The notes beneath the pieces are model-generated. The model had not been told where the DNA came from and did not search any database. It saw nothing but the letters and a program-made list of their open reading frames with translations. This document shows positions 14,326-22,135 of a DNA stretch of 64,000 nt, piece after piece (the stretch's first letter is position 1; each line of letters starts with the position of its first letter). Source of the stretch: Pseudoclavibacter endophyticus (GTDB taxonomy: Bacteria; Actinomycetota; Actinomycetes; Actinomycetales; Microbacteriaceae). The stretch spans positions 1,860,001-1,924,000 of the forward strand of contig NZ_WBJY01000001.1 in the NCBI RefSeq assembly GCF_008831085.1, read 5' to 3'. A program made the position numbers and the translations under genes.

Positions 14326-15446
14326 TTCACGCCGAGCCGCTCACCGACGTCGCCGATCGCCTCGCCCGCGCCATCGATCACGCCCGAACCGATGTCGACG
14401 ACCCTTTCGAACTCGTCGCCCCATCCGGCATCGTTGGCGACCCCCTCGGCGAACGAGTACGCGTCCTCCCCGATCCGGGCGACATCGACATTGACCCCGA
14501 AGTCGACACCGGCGCCGAGCCCCCACGCCGCGTAGGCGCGGAAGCCCCCGTAGACGTTGCCGTCGCTGTATCCGACACGCGCGTTGGCGCCCACCCCGGC
14601 GCCCGCCCGGCCATCGACCCCGGGCTGAATCGACACGTAGTCGCCGATGATCGGGATCGGTTCGGCGGCGGAGAGCGAGGCCTTCGCGCCGGCGAACGCG
14701 CTGACGCCGACCCGCGCGTCGGCGCCGCCCGTGCCCACGCGCGCCGATGCCGCGGCGGCGGCCTCAGCCGTCACGGCGGCCGAGCCGCCGACCATTGACC
14801 CTCCGTAGTCCATGCGCGCGAGGTCAAGGCCCACGCCGAGGGCGCCCTCGCCGATCAGGAAGGCCTCATTGTCCTTCGGACCGACTCGGCCGCCACGCTG
14901 ATCGCCAAAGATGTCCCAGCGCGCCTCTTGCCCGTCCCAGAGGTTGCCGTTCGCGCCGAAACTGAAGCCGCCGATGGTGCGGACACCGCTCTCGAGCGTC
15001 CACTCCCCGTTGTTTGACTGCCACCAGGTGACCCGTCCATCGTCGAGCAGATCCTCGACGGTGCGATCGAACCAATTGCGCTCGTGGGCATCGTCCGGCT
15101 GCGGCCCGCGGTCGCGCGGTTCGCCCGAACCATCCTCCCCCGGCGACGGCGGCGTCCCCGGTCCATTCGGGCCTCCGCCCGCCGCACTCGCGAGGTCCTG
15201 CTCGTCGGCGTTGCGGCGCAACACGCCGGCCAACGCCGCGGCGACATCGGCGAGCGCCCGCGTCCGCCCGGCCGTTTCGGCCCAGTCGCTGTGATACCGC
15301 GTCGCATCGGGGCCGGTCCATTCGACGCCAGCGACACTCGTCGTCGCCGTGGACTCCGAAACCCCGATGCTCGCCGCGATGCGATTCGTTTCACTGGCAA
15401 TCGCGCGCAAGACCTCGGTGTCGGCACCGTACATCGCCAACGGCAT
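14322..15446 (-). CDS. WXG100-type secretion substrate with Gly/Ala-rich C-terminal domain
   Basis: A 374-residue protein. The first 90 residues form a helical hairpin with W43-x-G45 (VEWTGPDATRYHSDW) in the turn, as in WXG100/ESAT-6-like type VII substrates. A Gly/Pro-rich linker (about 95-120) follows, then a domain opening FDRTVEDLLDDGRVTWWQSNNG and a long Gly/Ala/Val region with repeated GVxAxAxVG-like strands to the end. No nuclease, deaminase or other toxin motif is seen. The ATG at 15446 is preferred over a GTG two codons upstream because GGGGGAG precedes it at good spacing. ESX machinery genes are not in the window. Confidence 0.7.
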   Translation of the reverse strand: MPLAMYGADTEVLRAIASETNRIAASIGVSESTATTSVAGVEWTGPDATRYHSDWAETAGRTRALADVAAALAGVLRRNADEQDLASAAGGGPNGPGTPPSPGEDGSGEPRDRGPQPDDAHERNWFDRTVEDLLDDGRVTWWQSNNGEWTLESGVRTIGGFSFGANGNLWDGQEARWDIFGDQRGGRVGPKDNEAFLIGEGALGVGLDLARMDYGGSMVGGSAAVTAEAAAAASARVGTGGADARVGVSAFAGAKASLSAAEPIPIIGDYVSIQPGVDGRAGAGVGANARVGYSDGNVYGGFRAYAAWGLGAGVDFGVNVDVARIGEDAYSFAEGVANDAGWGDEFERVVDIGSGVIDGAGEAIGDVGERLGVK

Positions 15447-15590
15447 CGTCACTCCCCCATCAAGCCCCGATTCAGAGGCGCACCCACCGTGCGGCGCATC
15501 ACCGTGACGCTATCCGCATCCCCCGTCTCGGGGAATGGAGAGAACTCCCCACCCGGATTCGCTGGTCCTGGTCGTCACCCGTCGCGGATG

Positions 15591-16319
15591 CTAGGAGGGC
15601 CGGAGCACCGTCCAGAACTCGAGACCGACGACGGCGGAGGCGGCGAGGCAGACCAGGGCGAACGTCGTATTCCACAGGAACGCCGGCACGCGGGTGAGCT
15701 GCGCGAGCACGCCAGGATCGCTCGAGCGGCCACCGCTCCCCCAGACGGCCGCTAGGTGCCGCCAGGCGCCGACGACGAGCACGGTGCCGGCGCCGAGAAG
15801 CACGGGCGCCTGCAGCGCGTCGTCACGGAACCACCACAGGGCGGCCGTCGCGGCGATCGCCGCGAACATGACGAGCGCCGTGAGCAGTGAGCGGACCCGC
15901 ACGAGCGAGACGATGAGCACGCCGAGGCACGCCGCGATGGCGGGCGCCGCCCAGCCGTTCGCACCGAGCCAGGCGAGACCGGCCCCGACGACCGCCGGCG
16001 CCGGGTAGCCGGCCCAGGTCGTGATCACCCGCCCGAAGCCTCGCGCCGGACCCTTCGTGACGGCGTGGCCGGACATGTCGCCGCGGACGACGAACCCGGT
16101 GAACTTGCGACCGACGAGGACGCCAACGAGCGCGTGACCGAGCTCGTGCACGAGGGTGATGGCGACGCGTAGCACCCGCCAAAGCGGCGGCGCGCCGATG
16201 CCGACGGCCGCGACGCCGAGGACGACGTACAGGATCGCCGGGTCGAGCGAAACGCCGCCTTCGGTCGGCGCGGTGCGTGCCCAGAGTTCTCGGAGCCAGG
16301 GCTCCTCGAAGATCGCCAC
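15591..16319 (-). CDS. M50-type membrane zinc metalloprotease-like protein
   Basis: A 242-residue membrane protein with about six hydrophobic segments and the zinc-protease motif HELGH at residues 58-62 inside a transmembrane helix (ITLVHELGHALVGVLVG). It matches the M50B-like family found in actinobacteria. Part of the second metal site of M50 (an Asp in an NPDG-like motif) is not obvious, though YPAPAVVGAGLAW occupies a comparable place. It starts with GTG one base after the stop of the DUF1851-like gene, so they form an operon. Substrate unknown; regulated intramembrane proteolysis is the family's usual role. Confidence 0.8.
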   Translation of the reverse strand: MAIFEEPWLRELWARTAPTEGGVSLDPAILYVVLGVAAVGIGAPPLWRVLRVAITLVHELGHALVGVLVGRKFTGFVVRGDMSGHAVTKGPARGFGRVITTWAGYPAPAVVGAGLAWLGANGWAAPAIAACLGVLIVSLVRVRSLLTALVMFAAIAATAALWWFRDDALQAPVLLGAGTVLVVGAWRHLAAVWGSGGRSSDPGVLAQLTRVPAFLWNTTFALVCLAASAVVGLEFWTVLRPS

Positions 16320-16320
16320 C

Positions 16321-16767
16321 CTATGACGCGCGGCTACTGGCGCGCAGCGATTGGGCGCAGATCGAGTGCCACACGACGGGGCTTAGGAGCATGACGTGAT
16401 CCCAGTTGATCGAGCCCGTGAAGATGGGGTGCGGCGCGAAGGCGTAGCACTCCCCCGCGCCCGGCACGATGCCGCGCTGGTGAAGCAGGGCGACTCCTTC
16501 GATGAGCAGCGCGTCGCGCGCCCATTCCGGCGTGTTCATGAGGCGCCTGAAGTGCGCCCGGTCATCAGCGACCGGGACGACGCCACCCTCGAGTACATCG
16601 ATGCGCGCCACGACACCGTCGGAGCGGTCGAAGTACACGTCGCCGAACATCGACATCCCGATCGGACGAATGGGACCGTGCACGAGACCGTTCCACGGTT
16701 CGACGATGCGCTCCATATCGAGTCTGGAAGCGTCGACGAACAGGTGATCCCAGTCGAGCGGTGCCAT
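16321..16767 (-). CDS. DUF1851 / T6SS immunity Tdi1-like protein
   Basis: A 148-residue soluble protein. The C-terminal half, with GECYAFAPHPIFTGSINWDHV followed by a final helix (VVWHSICAQSLR), resembles the Tdi1 C-terminal domain (DUF1851), in which a Tyr-x-Phe-x-Pro strand, a Gly turn and a terminal helix recur. The middle has FGDVYFDRSDG and a Glu/Asp-rich helix before it. In other bacteria this domain is often an immunity protein. Here it leads an operon with the M50-like gene. A TAGCCT box six bases before the ATG indicates a leaderless transcript. The toxin partner, if any, is not identified. Confidence 0.6.
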   Translation of the reverse strand: MAPLDWDHLFVDASRLDMERIVEPWNGLVHGPIRPIGMSMFGDVYFDRSDGVVARIDVLEGGVVPVADDRAHFRRLMNTPEWARDALLIEGVALLHQRGIVPGAGECYAFAPHPIFTGSINWDHVMLLSPVVWHSICAQSLRASSRAS

Positions 16768-16968
16768 TCGACCAGGCTAAGTGACATTCGCGCGCCCCGC
16801 GCCCTCCGATCGTCGAATTTCCGCCTCGCGGCGTGCGTGAGGCGCAGCGTTCGGCGTGTCGCGATGCTCGCTCGCGGCCGCGCTCGCCCGTCGCCGCGCC
16901 CGACACGCCGCAGCCCACCTGCGTCCAGAACCGACACGCCCGTCTATCGAGGCGCCGCCGGCGCTTGC

Positions 16969-16974
16969 TAGCGT
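16969..16974 (+). promoter_or_regulatory. -10 box of leaderless Hsp70-like gene
   Basis: TAGCGT lies seven bases before the ATG at 16982 and no ribosome-binding site is present. Confidence 0.55.
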
Positions 16975-16981
16975 CGCTCCT

Positions 16982-18493
16982 ATGCGCATCGGCATCGACT
17001 TCGGCACGACGCGAACGGTCGTGGCCCTCGTCGATCGCGGCAACTACCCGGCCATCTCGTTCGACGACCACAACGGCGACGCCGTCGACTACGTTCCAAC
17101 GATCGCCGCCGAGCGCGACGGCGTCATGCGCTACGGGTTCGACGCCCTCGCCGCCGCCGCGGGCGGCGCGCCGGTCACCCGCTCGTTCAAGCGCCACCTC
17201 GCCGACCCGGGCGTTTCGTTCGACGACACGGTCCGCGTCGGCGCGGTCACGCTCCCGCTCGTCGACCTCATCGCCGGGTTCGCCTCCTCGCTCGAGAGCG
17301 CGATTCGCACGGCATCCAACCTGGCTGGCGAAACCGGCGACGAGGCGCTCCAGGCCGTGCTGGGCGTCCCGGCGCACGCCCCGACCGGTCAGCGGATGCT
17401 CACGCTCGAGGCGTTCGCGCGCGCGGGCTTCGAGGTGCTCGGCATGATGAACGAGCCGAGCGCCGCCGCCTTCGAGTACACGCACCGCTATCCGAGGTCG
17501 ATCACGTCGCGGCGCAACGACGTCATCGTGTTCGACCTCGGCGGCGGCACCTTCGACACCTCGCTCGTGCGCGTCGACGGCCGCGAGCACCGCGTCCTCA
17601 GCTCGGTCGGCGACCCCAGGCTCGGCGGCGACGACTTCGACGAGGTGCTCGCGGGCGCCGCCCTGCGAACGGCCGGTCGCGCCGGGTCGCCGAGCGCGGA
17701 GTTGCTCGATGAGGCGCGTGCGGTGAAGGAGCAGATTTCGCCGCAGACCCGGCGGGTGACGATCGAGGTCGACGGTGCGCCCGCCACAGTCGCGCTCGAC
17801 GACTTCTATCGGGCGTGCGGCCCGCTCGTCGAGCGTGCGCTCGACGTCATGGAGCCGCTGCTCGCAGGCAGCGGACTCGACTCCACCTCCGACACCGACC
17901 TCGCCGGCATCTACCTCGTCGGGGGTGCGAGCGGGCTGCCGCTCGTGCCGCGCACCCTGCGCGAACGGTTCGGACGACGCGTGCATCGCTCACCGCATCC
18001 GAGCGCATCCACCGCCATCGGTCTCGCGATCGCGGCCGACCCCGAGTCGGGGTATCGCCTCTTCGACCGGCTCACGCGGGGTATCGGGGTGTTCCGCGAG
18101 GGCGACGCCGGCGGATCGATCGTGTTCGACCTCGTCGTCGGCGGCTCGGCACGGCTGCCGGAGCCCGGCAGCTCCCTCGAGATCACCCGCAGGTACCGCG
18201 CGGCGCATGACCTCGGTCGGTTCCGCTTCGTCGAGGTGTCCGGGGTCGATGAGCGCGGGGCACCCCAGGGCGATATCGCCCCGTTCACCGAGATCGACGT
18301 CCCCTTCGACGCAGCCCTGCGCGATGGCCGAGATCTCGCCGCCCTCGAGCCGCGGCGCACCGACGGCGGGCCCCTGATCGAGGAGCGATATCGCATCGAC
18401 GCGAACCGCGTCGTGCACATCCGCATCACGGACATCGACACGGGGTACCACGTCGACGCACGGCTCGACGGGCAGCGGGCGCCCACGGCCTGA
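16982..18493 (+). CDS. Hsp70 family (DnaK-like) protein
   Basis: A 503-residue ATPase of the actin/Hsp70 fold. The phosphate-1 motif GIDFGTTRTVVALVD opens the protein. NEPSAAAFEY, the phosphate-2 motif VFDLGGGTFDTSLV, RLGGDDFDE and the adenosine motif YLVGGASGLPLVPRTLRERFG follow. The nucleotide domain is complete, but the remainder (about 140 residues) covers only a shortened substrate-binding beta domain and no helical lid; DnaK is about 610-640 residues. No dnaJ or grpE is nearby, so this is a specialised paralogue rather than the housekeeping chaperone. Confidence 0.9.
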   Translation: MRIGIDFGTTRTVVALVDRGNYPAISFDDHNGDAVDYVPTIAAERDGVMRYGFDALAAAAGGAPVTRSFKRHLADPGVSFDDTVRVGAVTLPLVDLIAGFASSLESAIRTASNLAGETGDEALQAVLGVPAHAPTGQRMLTLEAFARAGFEVLGMMNEPSAAAFEYTHRYPRSITSRRNDVIVFDLGGGTFDTSLVRVDGREHRVLSSVGDPRLGGDDFDEVLAGAALRTAGRAGSPSAELLDEARAVKEQISPQTRRVTIEVDGAPATVALDDFYRACGPLVERALDVMEPLLAGSGLDSTSDTDLAGIYLVGGASGLPLVPRTLRERFGRRVHRSPHPSASTAIGLAIAADPESGYRLFDRLTRGIGVFREGDAGGSIVFDLVVGGSARLPEPGSSLEITRRYRAAHDLGRFRFVEVSGVDERGAPQGDIAPFTEIDVPFDAALRDGRDLAALEPRRTDGGPLIEERYRIDANRVVHIRITDIDTGYHVDARLDGQRAPTA

Positions 18494-18560
18494 AGGCCCG
18501 GATCGTCGACCGTGCCGCGTCGACGACGCCGCGACGGCGGGGATCCGCGCCCGGGTCCTG

Positions 18561-18593
18561 TTCAGTTTGGGGCGATCGGTGCCATATTGTGGC
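18561..18593 (+). promoter_or_regulatory. Promoter and small palindrome before the ectoine-hydrolase-like gene
   Basis: TTCAGT (18561-18566), an 18-base spacer and TATTGT (18585-18590) form a plausible promoter. GCCA-N5-TGGC (18581-18593) straddles the -10 box and could be a repressor half-site pair. The leader is about 70 bases and ends in GAGGAG. Confidence 0.45.
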
Positions 18594-18668
18594 CGAACGC
18601 ACCGGCGACGACAACGCGTCCGGCGGGGAGCGACGCGCAGCCGCGACCGCCGGCGAGTGAGGAGCACC

Positions 18669-19859
18669 ATGACCTTTCCCCCCGCCGAGCACCGCGCGCG
18701 GATCGCCCGAGCCGCCGCCGCGGCTCGGGGTGAGGGCTTCGCCGGCGTCGTCGTCGCCGACCCGGCCAACCTGCACTACCTCACCGGCTACAACGCGTGG
18801 TCCTTCTACATGCCGCAGGTGCTCGTGATCGATGCCACGACCGCCGAGGTGCTGTTCGTGGCGCGTGAGATGGATGCGAAGGGCGCGCACCGCACGGCGA
18901 TGCTCGAGCCGCACGAGGTGCTCGGCTACCCCGAGTCGACGGTGCACCGACGCGACACGCACCCGTTCGTGTGGGCGGCGCAGGAGCTGCGTGCGCGCGG
19001 CTGGGCCGAGCGGTTCGCGGGCGGCCGCGTCGCGATCGAGGGCGACGCCGACTTCTTCTCGGTCCGTTCCTACCTCTCGCTGCGCGATGGGCTGCCCGAG
19101 TGGGAGTTCGCCGACGGCCATCGCATCATCAGCTGGCTGCGCGTGATCAAGTCCGACGCCGAGATCTCGCTCATGCGGGGTGCCGGCCGCATCGTGTCGA
19201 ATGCCATGGCGGTCGCGGTCGACATGATCGCTGCGGGTGTTCCGCAGCACGAGCTCGTCGCTGCGATCTGGCACGCTCAGATCGCCGGCCTGCCGGGGGT
19301 CGACGGCGACTACCCCGCGATCGTGCCGATGCTCCCGACGGGCGGCGCGGGCGACACCCCCCATCTCACGTGGACGGCGAGCCCGCTCGTCGAAGGCGAG
19401 ATCGTGTCGGTCGAGATCGCGGGCGTGCACCGGCGGTATCACGCGCCGCTCGCCCGCTCCGTGGCGATCGGTGACGTGCCCCGCGACCTCGACCGTCTCT
19501 CGGGCATCACGTCAGAGGGGCTCGACTGCACGCTCGAGGCGATCCGGCCGGGCCGCACCGCCGGCGAGGTCGCCGACGTGTACTGGTCGTGGCTGCGCCG
19601 GCACGGGCTCGAGAAGAACTCGCGCCTCGGCTACTCGATCGGCGTCGGCTACCCGCCCGACTGGGGCGAGGGCACCATCAGCATCCGGCCGGAGGACCCG
19701 ACCGTCCTGCAGCCCAACATGACGTTGCACGTTATCGCCGGCATGTGGATGAGCGGCTACGGGTGCGAGGTGAGCGAGTCGATCCGCGTGACCGACGACG
19801 GGGTCGAAGTGCTCACGGATGCGCCGCGCGAACTGATCAGGCGGCCGGGGTCGCGATGA
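18669..19859 (+). CDS. doeA: M24-fold hydrolase, ectoine hydrolase (DoeA/EutD)-like
   Basis: A 396-residue creatinase/aminopeptidase-P-fold protein. Motifs shared with ectoine hydrolase DoeA include LTGYNAWSFYMPQ, GDYPAIVPMLPTG, PHLTW, VEIAGVHRRYHAPLARSV, YPPDWGEGT and EVSESIRVTDDGVE. DoeA opens ectoine to N-alpha-acetyl-L-2,4-diaminobutyrate, letting cells use this osmolyte as carbon and nitrogen source. The usual M24 metal ligands are only partly kept (Glu-x-Ala where Asp is common), as in the DoeA branch. GAGGAG five bases before the ATG fixes the start. The next gene overlaps by ATGA. A proline dipeptidase is the main alternative. Confidence 0.72.
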   Translation: MTFPPAEHRARIARAAAAARGEGFAGVVVADPANLHYLTGYNAWSFYMPQVLVIDATTAEVLFVAREMDAKGAHRTAMLEPHEVLGYPESTVHRRDTHPFVWAAQELRARGWAERFAGGRVAIEGDADFFSVRSYLSLRDGLPEWEFADGHRIISWLRVIKSDAEISLMRGAGRIVSNAMAVAVDMIAAGVPQHELVAAIWHAQIAGLPGVDGDYPAIVPMLPTGGAGDTPHLTWTASPLVEGEIVSVEIAGVHRRYHAPLARSVAIGDVPRDLDRLSGITSEGLDCTLEAIRPGRTAGEVADVYWSWLRRHGLEKNSRLGYSIGVGYPPDWGEGTISIRPEDPTVLQPNMTLHVIAGMWMSGYGCEVSESIRVTDDGVEVLTDAPRELIRRPGSR

Positions 19860-21262
19860 CGACGGACGCCACTCCCCCGCGGCCAGGGCGCCATGTCGAG
19901 CGGCCTGCGGTACTGCCCGGGGTACCGCCCGCGGCGACCGCTCGCTCCCGCCCACCGGCCATGCCCGCGACGGGCCCGATCACGCTGCCCGGCACGGCGC
20001 CCTCGGTGCCGGGAGACTGGGCGGGTGATCGCCTCGCGTCGCTCGCGGCCCGCCTCATCGCGGCGCCCAGCGAGAACCCGGACCCCGACGGCTGGTTCGA
20101 GCTGCTGGCGGTGGATGCCCTGGAGCGCGAGGCGACCGCGCTCGGCTTCCGGGTCTCCCGCCAGCCCGTCGCCCCCGGCCGCGACAACCTCCACATCGTG
20201 GCGGCGGGCGACCGGCCCGCCGCTCCCGTCGTGTTCCTCGGCCACAGCGATGTGGTGCCGGCCGGGGCGGGGTGGACGCGCGATCCGTTCGTGCCCGTCG
20301 TCGAGGGCGGCCGCCTCTACGGCCGCGGGGCGACGGACATGAAGGGCGGGCTCGCCGCCGCGATCGCCGCGATGGACGTGCTCTCGCGAGACACCGGCTT
20401 CGCGCATCCGGTCGAGCTCATCGTCACCGTCGATGAAGAGGATTACGCCACGGGCGTGCGCCGCTACCTCGAGGAGGTGCCCGACCGCGAGTTCGTGGCG
20501 TGCATCGTCGCCGAGCCGACCGACCTGGACGTCGTCGTCGGCTGCCGCGGCGCCGCGAATCTGCACCTCGACATCGCGGGCGTTGCGGCCCACGCTGGCC
20601 GGCCCGCGGACGGTGCGAGCGCCATCGTGGCGGCGAGCCGCATTGTCGCGCTGCTCCAGGCGGAGCACGAAGACTGGGCGCAGCGGGCGGGCGAGACGAG
20701 CTGGGCGCCGACGTGGAACGTCGGGCGCATCGACGGCGGCCACGGCACGTCGATCGTGCCCGATCGTTGCGCGATCGACGTCGACCGTCGAATGATGCCG
20801 CACGAGCAGCCGGATGAGATCCTCCGAGATCTGCTCGCGGCCATCGACGACGCCGGTATCACGTCGGACACGATCACCGTGACGGGGCGCCTGGACATGA
20901 GCATGCCGGGGTTCCTCACCGACGAGGACGACCCGCTCCCCCGGCTCGCGCTCGATGCGGTGCGGGCCTCTGGCATCCCGGATGCCCGGATCCGGCGATG
21001 GACCGCCGCCTGCGAGGGCGGGTTCCTCGCACGCCAGCATGGCGCCCCGACGATCGTGCTCGGTCCTGGTGACGTCACGACCGAGGCGCACCAGCCCGAC
21101 GAGTCCGTCGCGCTGCGCGACCTCGACGCGGCGGCCGAGGCCTACGTGCGCCTCGCCGCCGCTCTCGCAGATCGCGTCGGTCACCACGCGGACCTCGGCG
21201 GCGCGCCCGACGTCCCGCCCCCGCATGCGGTCGATACGCCTTCACTGAGCTCGTCGCCGTGA
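19856..21262 (+). CDS. M20 family amidohydrolase (acetylornithine/diaminopimelate deacylase-like)
   Basis: A 468-residue zinc-dependent deacylase. Metal and catalytic residues are visible: His-x-Asp in LGHSDVVPAG, Asp in GRGATDMKGG, the general-base Glu pair in VDEEDY, Glu in AEPTDLDV, and the distal His in TEAHQPDES. A Pro/Arg-rich N-terminal extension of about 45 residues precedes the catalytic domain. Translational coupling to the DoeA-like gene suggests it removes the acetyl group from acetyl-diaminobutyrate, the step done elsewhere by DoeB, a member of an unrelated family; this would be a non-orthologous replacement (inference). Confidence 0.85.
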   Translation: MTTDATPPRPGRHVERPAVLPGVPPAATARSRPPAMPATGPITLPGTAPSVPGDWAGDRLASLAARLIAAPSENPDPDGWFELLAVDALEREATALGFRVSRQPVAPGRDNLHIVAAGDRPAAPVVFLGHSDVVPAGAGWTRDPFVPVVEGGRLYGRGATDMKGGLAAAIAAMDVLSRDTGFAHPVELIVTVDEEDYATGVRRYLEEVPDREFVACIVAEPTDLDVVVGCRGAANLHLDIAGVAAHAGRPADGASAIVAASRIVALLQAEHEDWAQRAGETSWAPTWNVGRIDGGHGTSIVPDRCAIDVDRRMMPHEQPDEILRDLLAAIDDAGITSDTITVTGRLDMSMPGFLTDEDDPLPRLALDAVRASGIPDARIRRWTAACEGGFLARQHGAPTIVLGPGDVTTEAHQPDESVALRDLDAAAEAYVRLAAALADRVGHHADLGGAPDVPPPHAVDTPSLSSSP

Positions 21263-21275
21263 GGCCACGGCCCGG

Positions 21276-22067
21276 TCAGCGCCCCCTGAACGCAGGCGTG
21301 CGCTTCTGCTGGAACGCCGCGAAGCCCTCCCGGTAGTCCGCGGTGTCGCGCAGCTCGGCCTGCGTCGCGCTCTCGTTCACCATCGACGCCCACAAGCCAA
21401 GCCGCTCGTCGCGCACCTGCGCGACGAGACGCTTCGAGGCGACGAACGCCCGCGTCGCGCCCTGAGCCGCCCGCCCCACGCGCTCGCGCGTGAACTCGAG
21501 CAACTCGTCATCGGGCACGGCCCTGCTGAACAGCCCCTGCGCGACCGCTTCGGCCCCACTCATGAGCTCGCCCGTGAAGATGAGGTCGAGCGCCCGGTGC
21601 GCACCGAGACGCTCGACGAAGAGCGCGTGACCGCCCGAGTCGAGGGCCGCACCGAGGTTCGCGAACGGCGACCCCAGCTTGGCGCGCTCGCCGACGTACA
21701 CGACGTCGGTCGCGATCGCGAGCCCGAGCCCCACGCCGAGGCAGGCCCCGTGTACCGCCGCGAACGTCGGCGCGGGGAAGCAGCTCATGCGTCGCATGAG
21801 CGGCGCGACGAGCCCGTCGAGGTACCCGGTGACGTCGTCCGTCGCCGGGTCGACGCCCGCGATGTCCCGGCCGGCGCAGAACCCTCGTCCCTCACCACGA
21901 AGCAGCAGGGCGCGCACGTCGCCCGCCGCGGCGGCGGCCTCCGCCTCCGCATAGGCCGCGTCGAGATCGCGAAGATCGTCGGCGCCCAGCGCGTTGAGCT
22001 TGCCCGGGGCGTTCAGCACGATCTCGGCGACTCCGCCGTCGATCGTGACGTCGATCATTCCCGCCAT
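21276..22067 (-). CDS. Enoyl-CoA hydratase/isomerase, PaaG/PaaF-like
   Basis: A 263-residue crotonase-family enzyme. The oxyanion-hole segments are GEGRGFCAGRDI and ACLGVGLGLAIATD; FANLGAALDSGG lies at the active-site entrance. At the end of the paaABCDE operon it is expected to isomerise the ring-epoxide of phenylacetyl-CoA to the oxepin (PaaG) or hydrate a later intermediate (PaaF). Residues alone do not decide between them. It lies 68 bases after paaE, with GAGAGG before the ATG. paaH and paaJ, needed to finish the pathway, are not in the window. Confidence 0.85.
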   Translation of the reverse strand: MAGMIDVTIDGGVAEIVLNAPGKLNALGADDLRDLDAAYAEAEAAAAAGDVRALLLRGEGRGFCAGRDIAGVDPATDDVTGYLDGLVAPLMRRMSCFPAPTFAAVHGACLGVGLGLAIATDVVYVGERAKLGSPFANLGAALDSGGHALFVERLGAHRALDLIFTGELMSGAEAVAQGLFSRAVPDDELLEFTRERVGRAAQGATRAFVASKRLVAQVRDERLGLWASMVNESATQAELRDTADYREGFAAFQQKRTPAFRGR

Positions 22068-22135
22068 GCGAGCATCCTCTCGTTTGGGTCGAGTCGCGTC
22101 GGTCGAGTCGCGTCGGTCGGTCGGGCCGCGTGCGC

